The notes beneath the pieces are model-generated. The model saw only the letters and a list, made by a program, of their open reading frames with translations, made no database searches and was not told the origin of the DNA. DNA of 64,000 bases from Pholis gunnellus (lineage: Eukaryota; Chordata; Actinopteri; Perciformes; Pholidae): NCBI GenBank assembly GCA_910591455.2, contig OU342819.1:6884833-6948832 (forward strand), given 5' to 3'. Below, in pieces: positions 26,356 through 38,900 of the stretch; position 1 is the stretch's first letter; every line of letters starts with the position of its first letter. The position numbers and the translations under genes were made by a program.

Positions 26356-29300
26356 TAACAGAGAAAAATTAGCCCGTGACCTTATCACACAGGTTGTTTT
26401 ATACAGGCAATACACTTTGAGACGGATTCCCATCTAGTGAAAGATACAGCTCTGTTGAATAGAGAGACGAGATCAGATGGCAGAGCCCCACAGCGCACAC
26501 AGCAACAACAACCGGCACTCAAAGGATTAAAATTAAAACCGGAGGTTGCAAACTTTAAATAGCACCGAAGCAGCACAAACAACTAAAGAATCCTGTGCTG
26601 CTGATAGAGGGGCCGAGGGGAAGATTTGCTGAAGAGACACACTTATTATTATCACTTTTTTTTTTTTTACCCTCAGCGTCAACGGGCTTAAAGCATCTCA
26701 CCAATGCAGCTCTGGCTTTGTGTCAGCGCTCTCTTACACAACATAATCCAGAGTGCTCGTCAAAAGCAATTTACCAGTCGAGTTTACTCGGGGCGAGATT
26801 TCAAAGCGACCGGCGGGGAGGATATCGCCCGGAAACGGTGGGTCAAGAGTTTCCAAAGAAAATGCATGAATCGAATTCATCCTTCGAGTTAAACAACGAA
26901 TAAAAAAAAAAAAAGAAATCGCTTTGAAGCGCGGAGGGCTCGTACAAAGAAAACACACGTTTCAGAGAATCCACAGAGATAAGGGAAAGCCTCACGAGGC
27001 ACATGGCCGTGTGAAGAATGTTGAAGGGAACAGTTCAAGTGGATTGTCAATAATTAAAAGACGACCAGCACATGAAACAGCGGAGGACGCCTTTACAAAG
27101 ACAGAAAAAAAAGCCTTCAAACAGAAACAGAAACAGATTACACAATTTCCGCTTCTTTATTTTATGCGGTTTTGAAAGCTTTTGTTGTTCCTTCACGTGT
27201 TGCAATAACAGAATGGATACCTTTTTATACCCCCCCCCCCCATTAGAAAGACAGATATGTTCTTCTAGAGTACATAAATTGTGGTACATTGTTATTTTAA
27301 CTGCGAGCTTAAACACGACAGAGTGAAATGAGCCGTGTTGTTGCACAATAACTCTCAATGACCGTTTTCACTCAAGAAGTCAGACTTGTGTGTCTAATGA
27401 CTCACAGCGATGGTGGGAAGCGAAAACAAATGTGCAGTTTAACAGAGAAACTTCTTACAGCGAAGCGCTGTAGCTGCTGTTCGTGTCAGGGTAAACACAG
27501 GTGTAATGAATGACATTAATTAGGGCCCTGTTCCATTCAGGTGGGCCAGGGTGCTGGTGATGTGCAAGCTGGGGACCGTAATTAATTTGATGAAGTTCAC
27601 CTGTGCTTTCCCTGCCACCACATGTCAAAAATGGCTGCTGTGTAAAAGGGTCCATTACTCTACTGCAACGTGGGAGCATTTGACTTGATTTGGATATTTG
27701 ATTTACATTATATTTTAGTAGAACCTGTTCCTTCCTGTAGTTTCGTCAGTTATCATTTCTTTTTTTCTAAGCGTGCATACGAATCCTAAAGCCGGACACG
27801 CCCCCTTTGAGCTCTCAAACGCTCAAAGAATACACATAGAAGGCAATCACAGTCACTGATTGGGCATTTAACCAGTAGATTATACAGTATACTCTCTAAA
27901 TACGCATGTGCTGCAAGCATGAACTGACTGTCGTCATGAATCTTTTCCCAGGGAGTTCACATGACTGGTACAGAGCCGTGCTGAGTCAGCGAGCTCTGGA
28001 GTAACGAGGCCAACACATCTTACACACAGACTATGACACACGCCAAAACAAAAAAATAATAATGTATTCAACTGTTTGATAAAGTGCAGGCTAATAGAAT
28101 AGACCTCCCACTCCTCAGTAGGATGAACTAGACGACGGTCTCATTTCACTCTTTCAAAACATGTTCAGAAGAGGCTCACAGGAAGTTGTGACGCCCGCAG
28201 ACAGGAATCGAAGGCTTCTGGGGCGCAGACTGTTGCAACAGAGGACTCTTTTCAGAGTCTGAAACGTCCTTTTTTTTTTTGTTCAGCTCTGGTTTGGTAA
28301 AACATAACCCCACCCAACCGTCAGTATATTTTGTTTTGACAGCTCAGAGCGAGTGTTTAACTGTGTTCTGGACTGAAAATCCACTTTGGGCAAACGTGTT
28401 TATGTGTTCATCTCCAAACAATGGGCCCAAAATATATGAATCATACTACTGAGCATTTTGCTGTGCAAACAAAAGTGTGTATTCCAGGATGGAAAGATTG
28501 GCCAATCCGGCTCTAAAAAGGAAAAGATGTTTTTTTTTTTTTTTAGGCAAACCTTAAATTAAACTCTGAACAAGCAAAAACTATTGAAAAACACAACACA
28601 GGGCGAGCCAGGAATGCTGCGGTTTGCAAAAGTCACACAGTGCATATTGACAAGATTCCTGCGAAGCAATATAACAAGTTGAGCTCAGTAACAATGAGGA
28701 ACCTACACTACGTCTCCCACGACAGCTGACATGTAGTGATGTGAATTTTGCAAAGCAAGCACAATAAACCCCCCTAAATGTCTACTCTCCCTGCCACTCG
28801 TCAGCCATGCCTGTAGAAACTGTCTGGGGATCTGCAGCCCAAATAAATTCTGTTAAATTTAGCCACAACGTGGGGAAATCCACGACGGTACAGTCATGTT
28901 TCCACAGCTTCTATGGCTTCTTTCAGGGAATGACCACGTGCTGCACTGATGCTGCTTTGATTATGGCTCTCTAGGTCGAGTTATCACTCGTCAAACTGCA
29001 CTAGCAAGCCAAAAAACATCCTAAATGATTACAGCAAAGTTGAAAGCAAGCTATATCCACACCAGCATCTGATATCTATATTCTGCTGCCCTTCTTCTAA
29101 TCACGCACAACAAAGCATAAATAATGAAAAATATCCTGTCACCTAAAAACATCCATAATGCAGAAAAAAAAACAACACATCGGCACAGAGTTTGCCAGGA
29201 AATAAATTTGTGATGTGATCACAACAACATTGTCTGTTTCCCAAAAGTCTGTGCGAGTCTGCAACAACAGCCTGACTAATCCACTCCCAGCAGCCTCTGC

Positions 29301-32300
29301 TGGCTTTCATTAGGCTGCGGTGGCTGCGACACTTGTTTTGTGTAACTCACAGGTTGTTAAAAGTCATTTAGTACAGATGTATGTGCATTGCGCGTAAGCA
29401 GAGCTTACGTTCGTACATATGGCATCGACTTAGGCTGGAGGCTTACCCCACCATTAACTATACATGCCCTCGCCTTCACCTAAACCCATTAAAAGGAGAC
29501 AACTATTTCAGCTCGTGCTGGACGCAACCTCGGCGAAACCAAATTGGGCACACACACTTTGTCCCTGATTCATCCACAATCAAGTGGTTTGATATCCTTG
29601 AATTTGTCCCCCCACCCCCCACATACACACAGGACCATCAGGCCCTCCGGTCCTGGAGGAGTTGATGTTCTGACATCTGGAGAGCAGCTGCCTTAACCTC
29701 TCCTCCTCTCCGGTCTAGCCCAAACTCTCCCTCTAGGGACCGAAGGCATTTCTCCGTCTGCAGCTCCACATTCAACACCACTACACTATTATTCCCCCAC
29801 GTGGCTCCACCCGTCCGAGGAACATAGTCTTTCCAAGCCCTAAATCTGGACCAGCTAAATTACATAGGAGAGACATTTTGGGGAACAGAGGCAGAGATAA
29901 AAATGAAAGAAAAGGCCTGAGCCTTGAATCCAGCTTTTTCCCTTCTCTGTGAGGTGTGTTGATCTCCGTTTCTCTCTCTCACTCTGTCTCCGTAGTCTTG
30001 GAAGATAAAGAAAGCAGAGTGATGGCTCATGGCTCATGGCTGGCTGACTGGCGCTGTCGACAGACGGCTGTGTTCTTCTCGCCTGGCAGATCTCGGATCA
30101 GACCGCGGCCCCGGGAACTGTGACAGAGTGGCTACGTGGCTGCCTGCCACTGAGACGCAGAGCGCTGATCAGACATCTGTCTTCCACAGACACACACGGG
30201 GCAGGTGGCAGCGGAGACCAGAGGGAGCCGGGGCTTCATCCCCAGCCGGTATGATGATGCCCGGGGATGCGTCACTCTCAATCTCTGCCTGTGTGCCCTG
30301 GTGTTTGTATTTTGTCTCAAAAGGAGGCTGAGGAGTTCTCAGGGTGTCATTAGTGACTCACCGACCTCTGGGGACAACTTGGCAACTTCAGGAAAAAAAC
30401 AAGAGGCCAGCAGCGGGCAACTCACCGCAGCTTTACTCTCATGGTGCTCCGAGTGCCGAATCAATACCACATCTCTGCCAGCATACGACCCACGAGGAGC
30501 CAAGTTACTGCATCTCATTTACGCAGCTTCTTCTTTCCACCTTCCTCTATCAAGTCAGCAGGCCGGCTGTGTTTGCGCAACGTTTGAACCTTTCCACGTG
30601 AGAACGACTCCTTGGGCTTTTGCCAAGGCTTGAGAGGCTAACTTTAAACATGTTATCGGCTACAATCACCTGTTAAATAAGTAACTAGTAACGTAATCAC
30701 AATATAAAAGTCATATAATCTGATTACTTTCCGTTACTTTTGGATCACCTCAATAGCATCCAAGGACTCAAATCATTTGGCAAATTAGTGTTACCGGATT
30801 ATAATGTGGAGCAACAGCTGAACTCATTCAAGCAAATCAAATTAACCTATATGCAAATGTTTAGGGCTGTACCGAATGTCAAAAAATATGATTATGTGTT
30901 ATATCAAACATAATTTACGGTGTTGCTAGATTACCTCGTTCATACAGGTGCGCGCGAGAGACTTACACCGTCCCATTAATCCCCGAGCCTGGTTTTGGGC
31001 TTAATGAACTACAGATTTGGCCCCTCTGTCTCAGGGAGTGGGCGGATAGTGGATAGAGATATACATGAGCTATTCCAGCTGCTTCCATCTTTTGTCACTA
31101 TTCTGGTAGAGCGGTGGGACGGGTACCCCTCTGCTTCCACCACCCTCCAGTAAATCTACGCTCGCCTGTCCTCCCAGTCTGTCTTTGCCGGCGTGAGTAA
31201 CGCTGGATGGCTGTCTGCAGCGTTTCGGTGCAGTGGGAGGGTGATTAATGGCTGCCTCACCTGCCCAGGGGTAGGAAGAAAGAGACGGAAAAATGTCGAG
31301 ACACAGAGCTGAAGTTTTATGGGCAGGGACACTCAGAAGAACATTTAAACTGGGTCTTAAATAATGTTTGCTGCCGTGTACAATGTTTCTGTTTGTCTAG
31401 ATCTCAATAAATGTATAGCAAGGGAATGAAATAAATAAATGGAGGAGGATGAGTCGGATGAATAAAGCTGTTGTCCCTCAAATCCCTCAGGAGGAAACCA
31501 CGAGAAGCCACACCAACTCCGCCTGGATTCGTTTAGTCCATCTCTACCACCACGTATCCTGTCTGGGCCGCTCTCGAGAGACACTAGCCGCAAAACATCC
31601 TCATAGAAAGGAGACATCCATACTTACAACTTCAGCCTAAGAACAGTGTGCCGCGGGGGCCGTGTTCTTTGCAAAACAGGAAATAGTCTATTTTCTTTTC
31701 AAAAAGGTGTACCCAAAGGGCACACATATTCCTGCTGCTTGGGAAAGCAGAGCAGAGGGGGACTGTGGGTCCCTCTGCTATGTTTTCTCTTCAGAGCACT
31801 CTTGGGCAGCGTAACTGTGCGATACACTTTAAGGAGGGGGCCCCCTGCGGGGGGGGGGGGTCGTGGGGGCAAAACAGGAAATCGGCAAAGTAGAAGCGCT
31901 CATGCCCGAACCCGGCTTTCAATCACCGCTGTGACACAATGGAGACGGGAGCAGACACAGAAACAAACTGGACCACAGAGACACCAAAGGGAAGTGAAAA
32001 CAAACGACTCGAGTGTCGACATGAAATACTGCCCCGTGGTTTATGCCTTCAGATAATCGCCCGTTTCTATTATTTGCACATATCCTGGCCTTGTTTTCGC
32101 TACAGAGTGACAAACACAAGTAACGGTACATTAGTAAAGTGAAGGCTGATCCTTGAGACTTCGACAAGATGGATTGTGCGTTTGACACTTTTGGATTTTG
32201 TTCCCACAGTGATAAATGGGTCGCGGGAGACACACGCCGCCCAAGTCCTGGCGCGCAGTGTCACACATCTGGTAGGTGGACTTGGAGTTGGTCACCGAGC

Positions 32301-35300
32301 TCCGTGATTAGTAGAGCCGGCAAAGTGCTCGCTTTCCTTGGAGGTCAACCAATTTTTCTTTTATTATTTCTGAGGATATTTCCAGGCCTCAGAGGGGATT
32401 TCATCAATCAGTGCTTCTATGGATTTCCTTTAGACTCAGCGGCCCGGGCTAATCTCTAATTTACTGAGGGAAACTTGGTTATGTCTATTATTAACTAAAG
32501 GTCACATGTGACGCTTACCGTGTGCACAGTGAGGGTGCCATGCTACTGTATCATGCTTAAAGCAGGAGTCCACAAAACACAATTGATCAGGATAAATGCA
32601 CAAAGAAACTCTCAGAGGAGGGTGCTCTGGGCAGTGGAGTTCAATAGAATTGAAGGAATAGTTTGACATTTAGAGGAGACAATACCAGCAGCACTTCATC
32701 CTTCGAACATGCGTGTCTGATGAGATCTTACCTCCAATTGCGTTGCACCTGGAGATGATCTCCCACAGCACAAGAGCCATGGAGTAAACATCGGCCTGTT
32801 TGAAAGACTCAATGTTTTCCAGGTTGATTCTGGACTCCAAGACCTCTGGGGCCATGTACCTGGCTGTGCCCACCTGAGGAAAGACGGGGGTGAAAAAAGA
32901 TTCCCATGTCATTGAAGTCCATGATGTTGTTCAGCTGAAAAAGCCCAGCTACGTAGAGCATCTTAGTTATTTACATGGGGGGGGTAATTGTGTGATGTCG
33001 TAATTCATCACATCATATTTATCTGAATCAAAACATGCTCGATGTAGAAAATAATGGGAAAAACAAAAAAGGTAGCTCTGAGCTCTCGTCTTCACGTTAA
33101 TTACCACATTGTAAATTGTGTTCACCGGCGCTTCCTCGAAATGCATTAAGGGCTTTACAATGCATTAGGTGTCTACAGAGACTAATATGACTCCGGCCTA
33201 TTACATCAGCGTAATGAGTCCATCAAGACTCAATCAAGCTTGTTTCTCTTGCGACTGTTATAGAGCGACCACCTCAGAACACTTATGATTTCGATCAGCG
33301 CTATCCATCTGGGGCCAAGATATAGAGGGTGCCAAATATTTAGAGAGGGTGAGATGAGGGCCAGAGATGAAAAGTTTGATTGATCGCTCGGCTCTGTTTG
33401 AGATATGGTAGGGCTGGGAATGGCCTGTGTCTGGGCCGGCCGCGCAAATTAGAACAGGAGAAGATTTAATATTTTCTAAATCTCTGAGGGGATTAAAAGC
33501 ACAGTAAAACCAAATAACACCCCCCCAAATGAATGATTAGCAAGCTTTACCTGCCCACTGTTGGCCAGCTCATCCACAGACAGAGCGTTGTCCAGGCGGA
33601 GGGCGAGGCCGAAGTCACACAGGCAGCAGGTCAGGTCGCTTTTCACCAGTATGTTGGAGCTCTTAATGTCCCTGTGCGTGATAGGCACCTTGTAGCGACC
33701 GCAGGTGGTGTGGTCACTGTGAAGGTGCGCCACCCCGCGCGCCAGCGAACCCCCCAGCAGCCACAGGTCGTGCCAGCTGACGACGTGGTGAATCAAGAAC
33801 TCTTGGAGGTTCCCTCGCGGCTGGTAGGCCGTGATCAGCCAGCACTGCCTCTGCGCCTTTCTGTCCTCCGCTGTCAGGAAGTGAAGCACGTTGTCGTGTC
33901 TCAGGTCCGCGTCCGAGAAAATGTCCTTCTCGTTCTTCCAGGAGGCGTACTCCTCGTACTGGAAGATCTTCACGGCCACCGTCTCGAAGCCCTGCTCCTC
34001 GCTGACCGAGGAGCCCTGCTTCAGCTTGGCTTTGTAAACTTCTGCGAAGCGGCCTTTTCCGACCTGCACGTCCAGCTCGATGGGCAGCAGCTCCGTGTTG
34101 TGGTTGAGGTTGTTGGCGTGCGTGGAGCTGCTGTCCGAGCCCTCGTCGTCAATCATGATGGCGTGACCGTCGCTGAAGTCCCGGCGACCCCTCTTGCGCT
34201 TGGAGCTGGCTTGCCGCTGGCGGTAGACCCGATAGCAGTAGAAGGAAGAGACGACGACGACGGCCATAACCAGCAGAGGCACCAGGCTCACCAAGATGAC
34301 CGCCACCACCTGGGAATCCATGTCTGAGGGAAGAAGAGCCAAAGGGATTAAGATGATGAAGACGCCCACATTTATATAGACGAGTTCAAAGCTGTGCTCA
34401 TCTATTACATTCTTACATTAACAATGGGGGAAAAAAACAACAGAATAATCCCACAACTCTGCTGCTCTCTGCAGCGCTATAAAGTTAATGGTGAGCATCA
34501 CGTGTGCAGTAATAGTAATAATTTGTCAGAGTTTATAGCTGTATTGTTACGTTTCCAAGTGCCCCAAAACAAGTAATGAAGGTATCAAAGTTCATTCTTG
34601 ACCTTTAATGTTTAGTTTAGCTCATTTGGATCTTTTGAATTTATCACATGATCTTAATATGTAACATACATGAAAAAACAAACTCCACCTGCTGATTAAG
34701 ATCATGCAATGTGATCAAAAGCTCCAGAACAGCAGCCATACTGAGGTTATTTTGTCACCCACAATGCTTATAGTTCAAAATAGGTTTTAAAAAGTGTGAG
34801 ATTTTATTATTCTCTCTTCTCTCTGTGATGTTTTATAAAACAGTTTTTTTTCCACTTGTGCTTTTTACAGAATAAGCATTACTATTAAACAATCTGTCTC
34901 CCAAAATAGAAAAGCAATCCATCTCAAACTGTCTCCGTATCAGCATCTTATGTAAGAGTAAAGTAATATTCTCAGAGCAGCAGAGGAACCTGAGCCGTCC
35001 CAGTGGGAATGTCTAGAAGCATCACAAAGCTAAAGTTAGCGTCTGGGCCCTGACCCAGTCCACCACACATTGTGTCTCTTTATAGTATTCTTATAATTTG
35101 TGTGTCTGGGAGCTGCTCCGGTTTTGGCCAACAGTGAAAGTTTATGCTTGTGCTGCGTTTATACTCCAGCAGTCATAAACAGACCTATAAAAACTATATC
35201 ACCAGGCACTACATCCTAAACAAGAAAAAAAAACAATTGGTCCACAGTTTGAAGAGTTCTAAATTAAAATCATTTATATTGTGTAGTTGCTAAACTGCCT

Positions 35301-35851
35301 GCCACACAACTTTCCTTAAATATTTAACAATTAGCAGCTACTACAGTGGGACAGGAATAGCTTCAAAGCAAAAATATGCTCACAGTTTCCCCATTTTGCT
35401 TAAGAATAAGAAACTCATTTTAGAGGCAAGTGAAGAGGTGAGGAGCAGAGTCGGGCTGAAATAAGGGAGGAGGACGAATGGGGAAGGCATCTAGCAGACT
35501 AGCCAGTCAATCCCTCTGGTTCGCTCTCATTTTTTTTCCTTCTAAACAGGAAACCACATGTCTGAAATCCTCAACATGGCCCCAGCCAGCAGTTTGTTTT
35601 TATTTTCATAGAGTGAGAAACTATTTCTTGCAACAAACCTGTCACTGTGCGCCGCGGACTCTCTCCGCTTTGGCCAAAACCTTCACTTAAAGGAATACTT
35701 CACCCCCAAAATGACCATTTGAATATCAATTAATCACCCTGTGTTACCTCGAATTCTTGAAGAGAACTCAAGAAACTCTCTCGCATGCCCCCACTGTGAA
35801 TGACAATGTAAAAACGGAGAAAAGTCTTAATGATTTAAAGTAAATGTGTGT

Positions 35852-35902
<51 letters not shown>

Positions 35903-38900
35903 TGTTTTACAACAGCAAACTATATCAAAACACTGTATACATTTGTCATTTCTTCAACAATTCAAGGTAACATGGGATAAGTTATTGATTTACAGATGGT
36001 CATTTTGAGGCTGAAGTATTCCTTTAAAAAGTAAAGTATTCTATGAATGGCAATACCTTAAACTTAATCTTAAATTTGCGAGATTGTGAGGCTTTGACCA
36101 GCTGGTTCAACCCCCTTAACTTAAGAATGTCCTTAAATTTAATGTTTTTGTACCGAAACAATGTTTGTAAAGTGAAGGAATTATTTAAAGTAATAGTTTT
36201 CCTGCTCAGAGTTAGAGAGAAGATTGGTACAAATCCCTTATTTGTCAGTTTAATATGAAGTTGGAGACAGGAGGCAATTAGCTTAGCATAAAGACTGGAA
36301 ACGGAGGGAAACAGCTAGCCTGGCTGTGTTCAAAGGTAACAAAATAAAGCTCAGTGACTTCAGACTCATCATTGCTCCCGTTGGCACATAGCCCCATGGA
36401 GAAACCGTTAATTGATATTTTTACACTTGTAACTTTAGATGGATTCTGTTACCTTTGAACAGAGCTATTTCACCGTTTCAATACTTTATGCTAAGCTAAG
36501 CTAACTACATCCGAGCTCCAACTTCTTGTTCTCAAGTCAGTTCTCCTTTGGTATTCTGCTTGCCATTTCCAATAGTCTTCGTCGATGCGTTTCTGGTTCT
36601 GTTGAAAACACCCTCGGCCCTCTCGTCAGGGCAGCACACGGCGTGCGAAGAGGGTTCACCGTTACCGTGGCAACTCTGAGGTATTTCAACTGGTATGTGA
36701 CAAACAACTTGGTCTTTCCTGTTACTTAAGTAATGGCTTTCCTAAACGTATCCCTCAGTTATGGGAAAAAGAGTAAGTGGCAGGCTTAGTCACAAAAACG
36801 GTTGTGTACCTCGGGACACTGGTCACCAGAGGAGGAAGAGGTGCATTCTCCCTGATCTGCTGGCATTGTTCCTTTGTGCTTTTTAGCTGGAGCTCCTTCA
36901 TTACTACACCGTCTCATGTTAGTCACAGACAGTGCACAGACATTCTCGACGGTAGGGGAATGCATTTCCATTACGTGGTTTGGACTGGGCAGATGCTTTC
37001 AATTTGTCTCTCTGTGCACAGCCAGGTCTCAGAAGTGTACCTCCGTGTTATTATTGCCTGGATGCTGTAGTCAAAATACATCTGATTCCGGGGGCCAGTG
37101 TTGTAACTGGAGTCTACAAGCTAAAGTCTCCCAAGCCTGTTTGTAATCATGTATCTGGAGAGCACTACAGCACTACAGTGCACACGTGTTTGCATTCATG
37201 CATGACGCCTTACATGACAAGCTGAGAGAAACTGGCATTATAACATTAGGCCCGCCAGGACTATGACGTTACCATGTTATGCTGTACAGATGTCGGAACC
37301 AAAGAGTCCCATCTTTGCAGACATAAAACAGTGTTACTGGACTATTGCTTCACTCTTGAGGAATGTGAAAGAGATGGACACAATAAGGAACTGATGTAAC
37401 TTTGTACTACTTACAGGAGTATGAGTCACAATTGTGGGAAATACACTTTGCTTTGTGTTGGATGAGAAAAACGAAACGACTCATGTCTGTGTGTTCAGTG
37501 TAAGGCCAGCCAGCAACTATTTGGCTTAGCTAAGCTAGCATCACATGCTAGAGTCTTTATGCTAAGTTGCTGTAGCTCCATATGTAATGGATTCAAGTAT
37601 TCATTTAATTTCAGGAAGGCTTGAAAGCTACCTTTGCGCAAAGGTGCGCCATATTTTTCTCACAAACCAATCAGAGCAGACTAGACTTTTCTAGAGCGAG
37701 GCCTTAAAGAGACGGGCGCTAAAACGGAGCGTTTCAGACGGAGAGTAATTACAGGTGTATTCAAACAGACGGTATGAGAAAAATAGTGGGTTTTTTTAAC
37801 ATCAAAAGCATGAAAACATGTTCTAGTAGAAACCCAAAATACAAGTATGAAGCTGAAAATGAGCACGATATATCCCCTTTAATGTGGTATGTCCGCTGCA
37901 CGATGGATCTTACCGGATCACAATCATATTATCTTAAAGGCTCAATCGAAAAGAAAATACATCGGTGTAAGAAATCACTAGGCTCAAGAGTGGTTAAAAA
38001 CAAAGGATTAGTGGAGAAAATAATTGTGTCTTAACTTACAGGAGTTGAAGAAGATGTGCTCGTTGCACTCATCCTCAGAGCAGGAACAGATAAAGAACTG
38101 TGAGCCCATGCCCTTTCGTTCTTTCATCTCACACTTGCTGTTGTTGTAATCCTCCAGGACCAAGCCATACAGCTTCTGAGATCGACTGTGGCAGACTGTA
38201 TCAATTGTGACATTGTCATCATCTTTCCTTCTCCTGTGGAAGAGAAAAAGCACAAAGAAAATACTGCCATTTACTGGACTGGCTTTGGCAATGAAGTCCC
38301 CTTTTCAGATATCTGTATTATAGTGTAACAAGGCAATGATGGCAGGTCTGCATTTGTGCAAATATTGCGATTTTTAAGCAGTACAGTGATAAAGTGGGAA
38401 CTGTAAATGGGATGTTTGTCTCTTGCAGCAGTCCACGGTCTCAGCATTATGTAAATTACTGCAATACGGGGGTCACATTCGCGAACGGCGAGATTCTTCA
38501 AATACCATTACAAACAGGAAACAAAGGAAAACCCTGAACACGCACAAATATAGACATCTAAATGTTGCTTCCCTGCTGGGCAGCGTTGGCAGTGCAGTTA
38601 AGAAGAGCGTTTCAAAGAGGTGCTGCCGTCCATGTGCCATTAGCTTTCTGCTGACCTCAGCTCAGAGAACGTCCAACAACATCGGCAATATAATGAGAAA
38701 CAGCGGCGCGGCTTTCAGCTTTTAACGCCGGCACAAATCGGCCTCCTGCTGCTTCTCACGTTACGAGTCGGATTTGCTGCTGAACGCTGGACGTTTAGAT
38801 GCTCGTGTGCTGTTGTGATTATCTTCACCAGAACGCTGAGTGACAAAGTGTTCAAAGGAAAACGTCAAATAAAGAAAGACGTTTTAGGGCTCCTGGGAGG

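Noticed and set aside
30868..30960. TAGGGCTGTACCGAATG, resembling a hAT-type end
   Set aside because: No matching inverted end or 8-bp duplication found nearby.
33533..34327. 264-codon plus-strand ORF
   Set aside because: Antisense shadow of tgfbr2 exon 4; the high GC content of the true exon keeps the opposite frame open.
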